From contig JAPLCF010000036.1 in NCBI GenBank assembly GCA_026392355.1, forward strand, positions 1 through 64,000: 64,000 nt of DNA, read 5' to 3'. This DNA comes from Actinomycetota bacterium. GTDB taxonomy: Bacteria > Actinomycetota > Thermoleophilia > Gaiellales > F1-60-MAGs149. The notes under the pieces were generated by a model. It searched no databases. It had not been told where the DNA came from and saw nothing but the letters and a program-made list of their open reading frames with translations. Both the position numbers and the translations under genes were made by a program. Below are positions 63,517 to 64,000 of this stretch, one piece after another (the stretch's first letter is position 1; every line of letters starts with the position of its first letter).

Positions 63517-64000
63517 GTGCCAACGTCCCGCGAGATCTCTGTCCTCTACGTCGAAGACGATCCGGTCCTCCGCTCGCTCTTCGCCGACCTGATCGACGGG
63601 CGCGACGGCATCAACGTCGTCGGCACCGCTGCCGACGCCGACGGGGCGATCGACTTCGCACGTTCGACGAACGTCGATGCAGCACTGCTCGACCTCGCCC
63701 TCGGCCCGCGCTCAATCAACGGAGCCGAACTCGGACTGCGCCTGCGCCAGCACGACCCCCAGATGGGGATCGTGCTGATCTCACAGCATCTGATGCCGAA
63801 GTTCCTGACGACGCTGCCCGAGACCGAACGCCACGGCTGGGCGTACGTGCAGAAGCGCGGCGATCTCTCCCCGGCCGAGCTCGTGCAGGTCATTCGCGCG
63901 ACGGTCGAGGGCAAGACGATCCTGGACCCCACGACGCTCGACGGGCAGACCGTTGACGGTGCCGCGCTCGACAAGTTGACGGCGCGCCAGCGCGACGTCC
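63517..64000 (+). CDS. NarL/LuxR-family response regulator, 3' end cut by the window
   Basis: 161 codons visible. Receiver domain with acidic pocket E13-D14-D15 and phospho-acceptor D59 in ALLDLALG; the LuxR DNA-binding domain begins at LTARQRDV as the window ends. CACAAT six bases before the GTG. Divergent from the kinase gene with a 58-base gap, so the pair is likely co-regulated. Confidence 0.9.
   Translation, partial: MPTSREISVLYVEDDPVLRSLFADLIDGRDGINVVGTAADADGAIDFARSTNVDAALLDLALGPRSINGAELGLRLRQHDPQMGIVLISQHLMPKFLTTLPETERHGWAYVQKRGDLSPAELVQVIRATVEGKTILDPTTLDGQTVDGAALDKLTARQRDV

Overview
The window is one continuous stretch of high-GC chromosomal DNA from an actinobacterium. Three things suggest the Thermoleophilia (Solirubrobacterales/Gaiellales side): the codon use, several secreted beta-propeller proteins that end in a 'T.IKYTLSE...L.PGRWKV' type domain, and a leaderless style of gene start. 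The lineage call is an inference from gene content and was not tested with a marker gene. No prophage, insertion sequence or CRISPR array was seen.

Layout. 1-9.9 kb is housekeeping: a partial lipB, a 2-oxoacid dehydrogenase E2, an ABC exporter pair, a small zinc-ribbon protein behind two REP-like palindromes, a beta-hydroxyacid dehydrogenase with an ASCH-like protein, two tandem MFS paralogues, and groES-groEL under a CIRCE operator. 10-19.8 kb holds a propeller lipoprotein, a CDGSH Fe-S protein, a DDAH/MidA pair, an envelope-lipid operon (PAP2, methyltransferase, PIG-V-like mannosyltransferase), ygfZ, an NlpC/P60 endopeptidase with a structured leader, and tRNA-Arg(GCG) and tRNA-Phe.

19.8-37.8 kb is an oxidative catabolic island with four cytochrome P450s in four transcription units. 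(i) One P450 diverges from a TetR-MFS-P450-ADH-hydrolase-EamA operon. (ii) A P450, a glutamine-synthetase-like ligase and a nitroreductase-like protein form an operon that diverges from an APC amino acid/amine permease followed by the fourth P450. (iii) An R2lox-type Mn/Fe oxidase, a DUF1059 mini-protein, a GntR/FadR regulator, a Zn-alcohol dehydrogenase and a [3Fe-4S] ferredoxin are packed with almost no gaps. Together these look like uptake, monooxygenation, amine ligation and alcohol oxidation of one or more small organic substrates. The substrate is unknown.

37.8-64 kb is mainly secreted and envelope functions. It includes a 1,326-residue secreted protein joining a propeller-like region, two phospholipase D HKD motifs and an SGNH/GDSL hydrolase; a second lipase; a moxR-DUF58-transglutaminase operon; two MOSC proteins; an MprF-like DUF2156 protein; a secreted DUF1524 nuclease; and a NarL-type kinase/regulator pair cut by the window end. 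Two tandem DUF4258-DUF2283 modules (54.7-55.9 kb) look like duplicated toxin-antitoxin-like pairs.

Across the window, 20 genes have a TANNNT hexamer exactly 6-7 bases before the start codon. This signature of leaderless transcription also decides several start codons. Genes with a Shine-Dalgarno sequence are mostly inside operons or behind real leaders.
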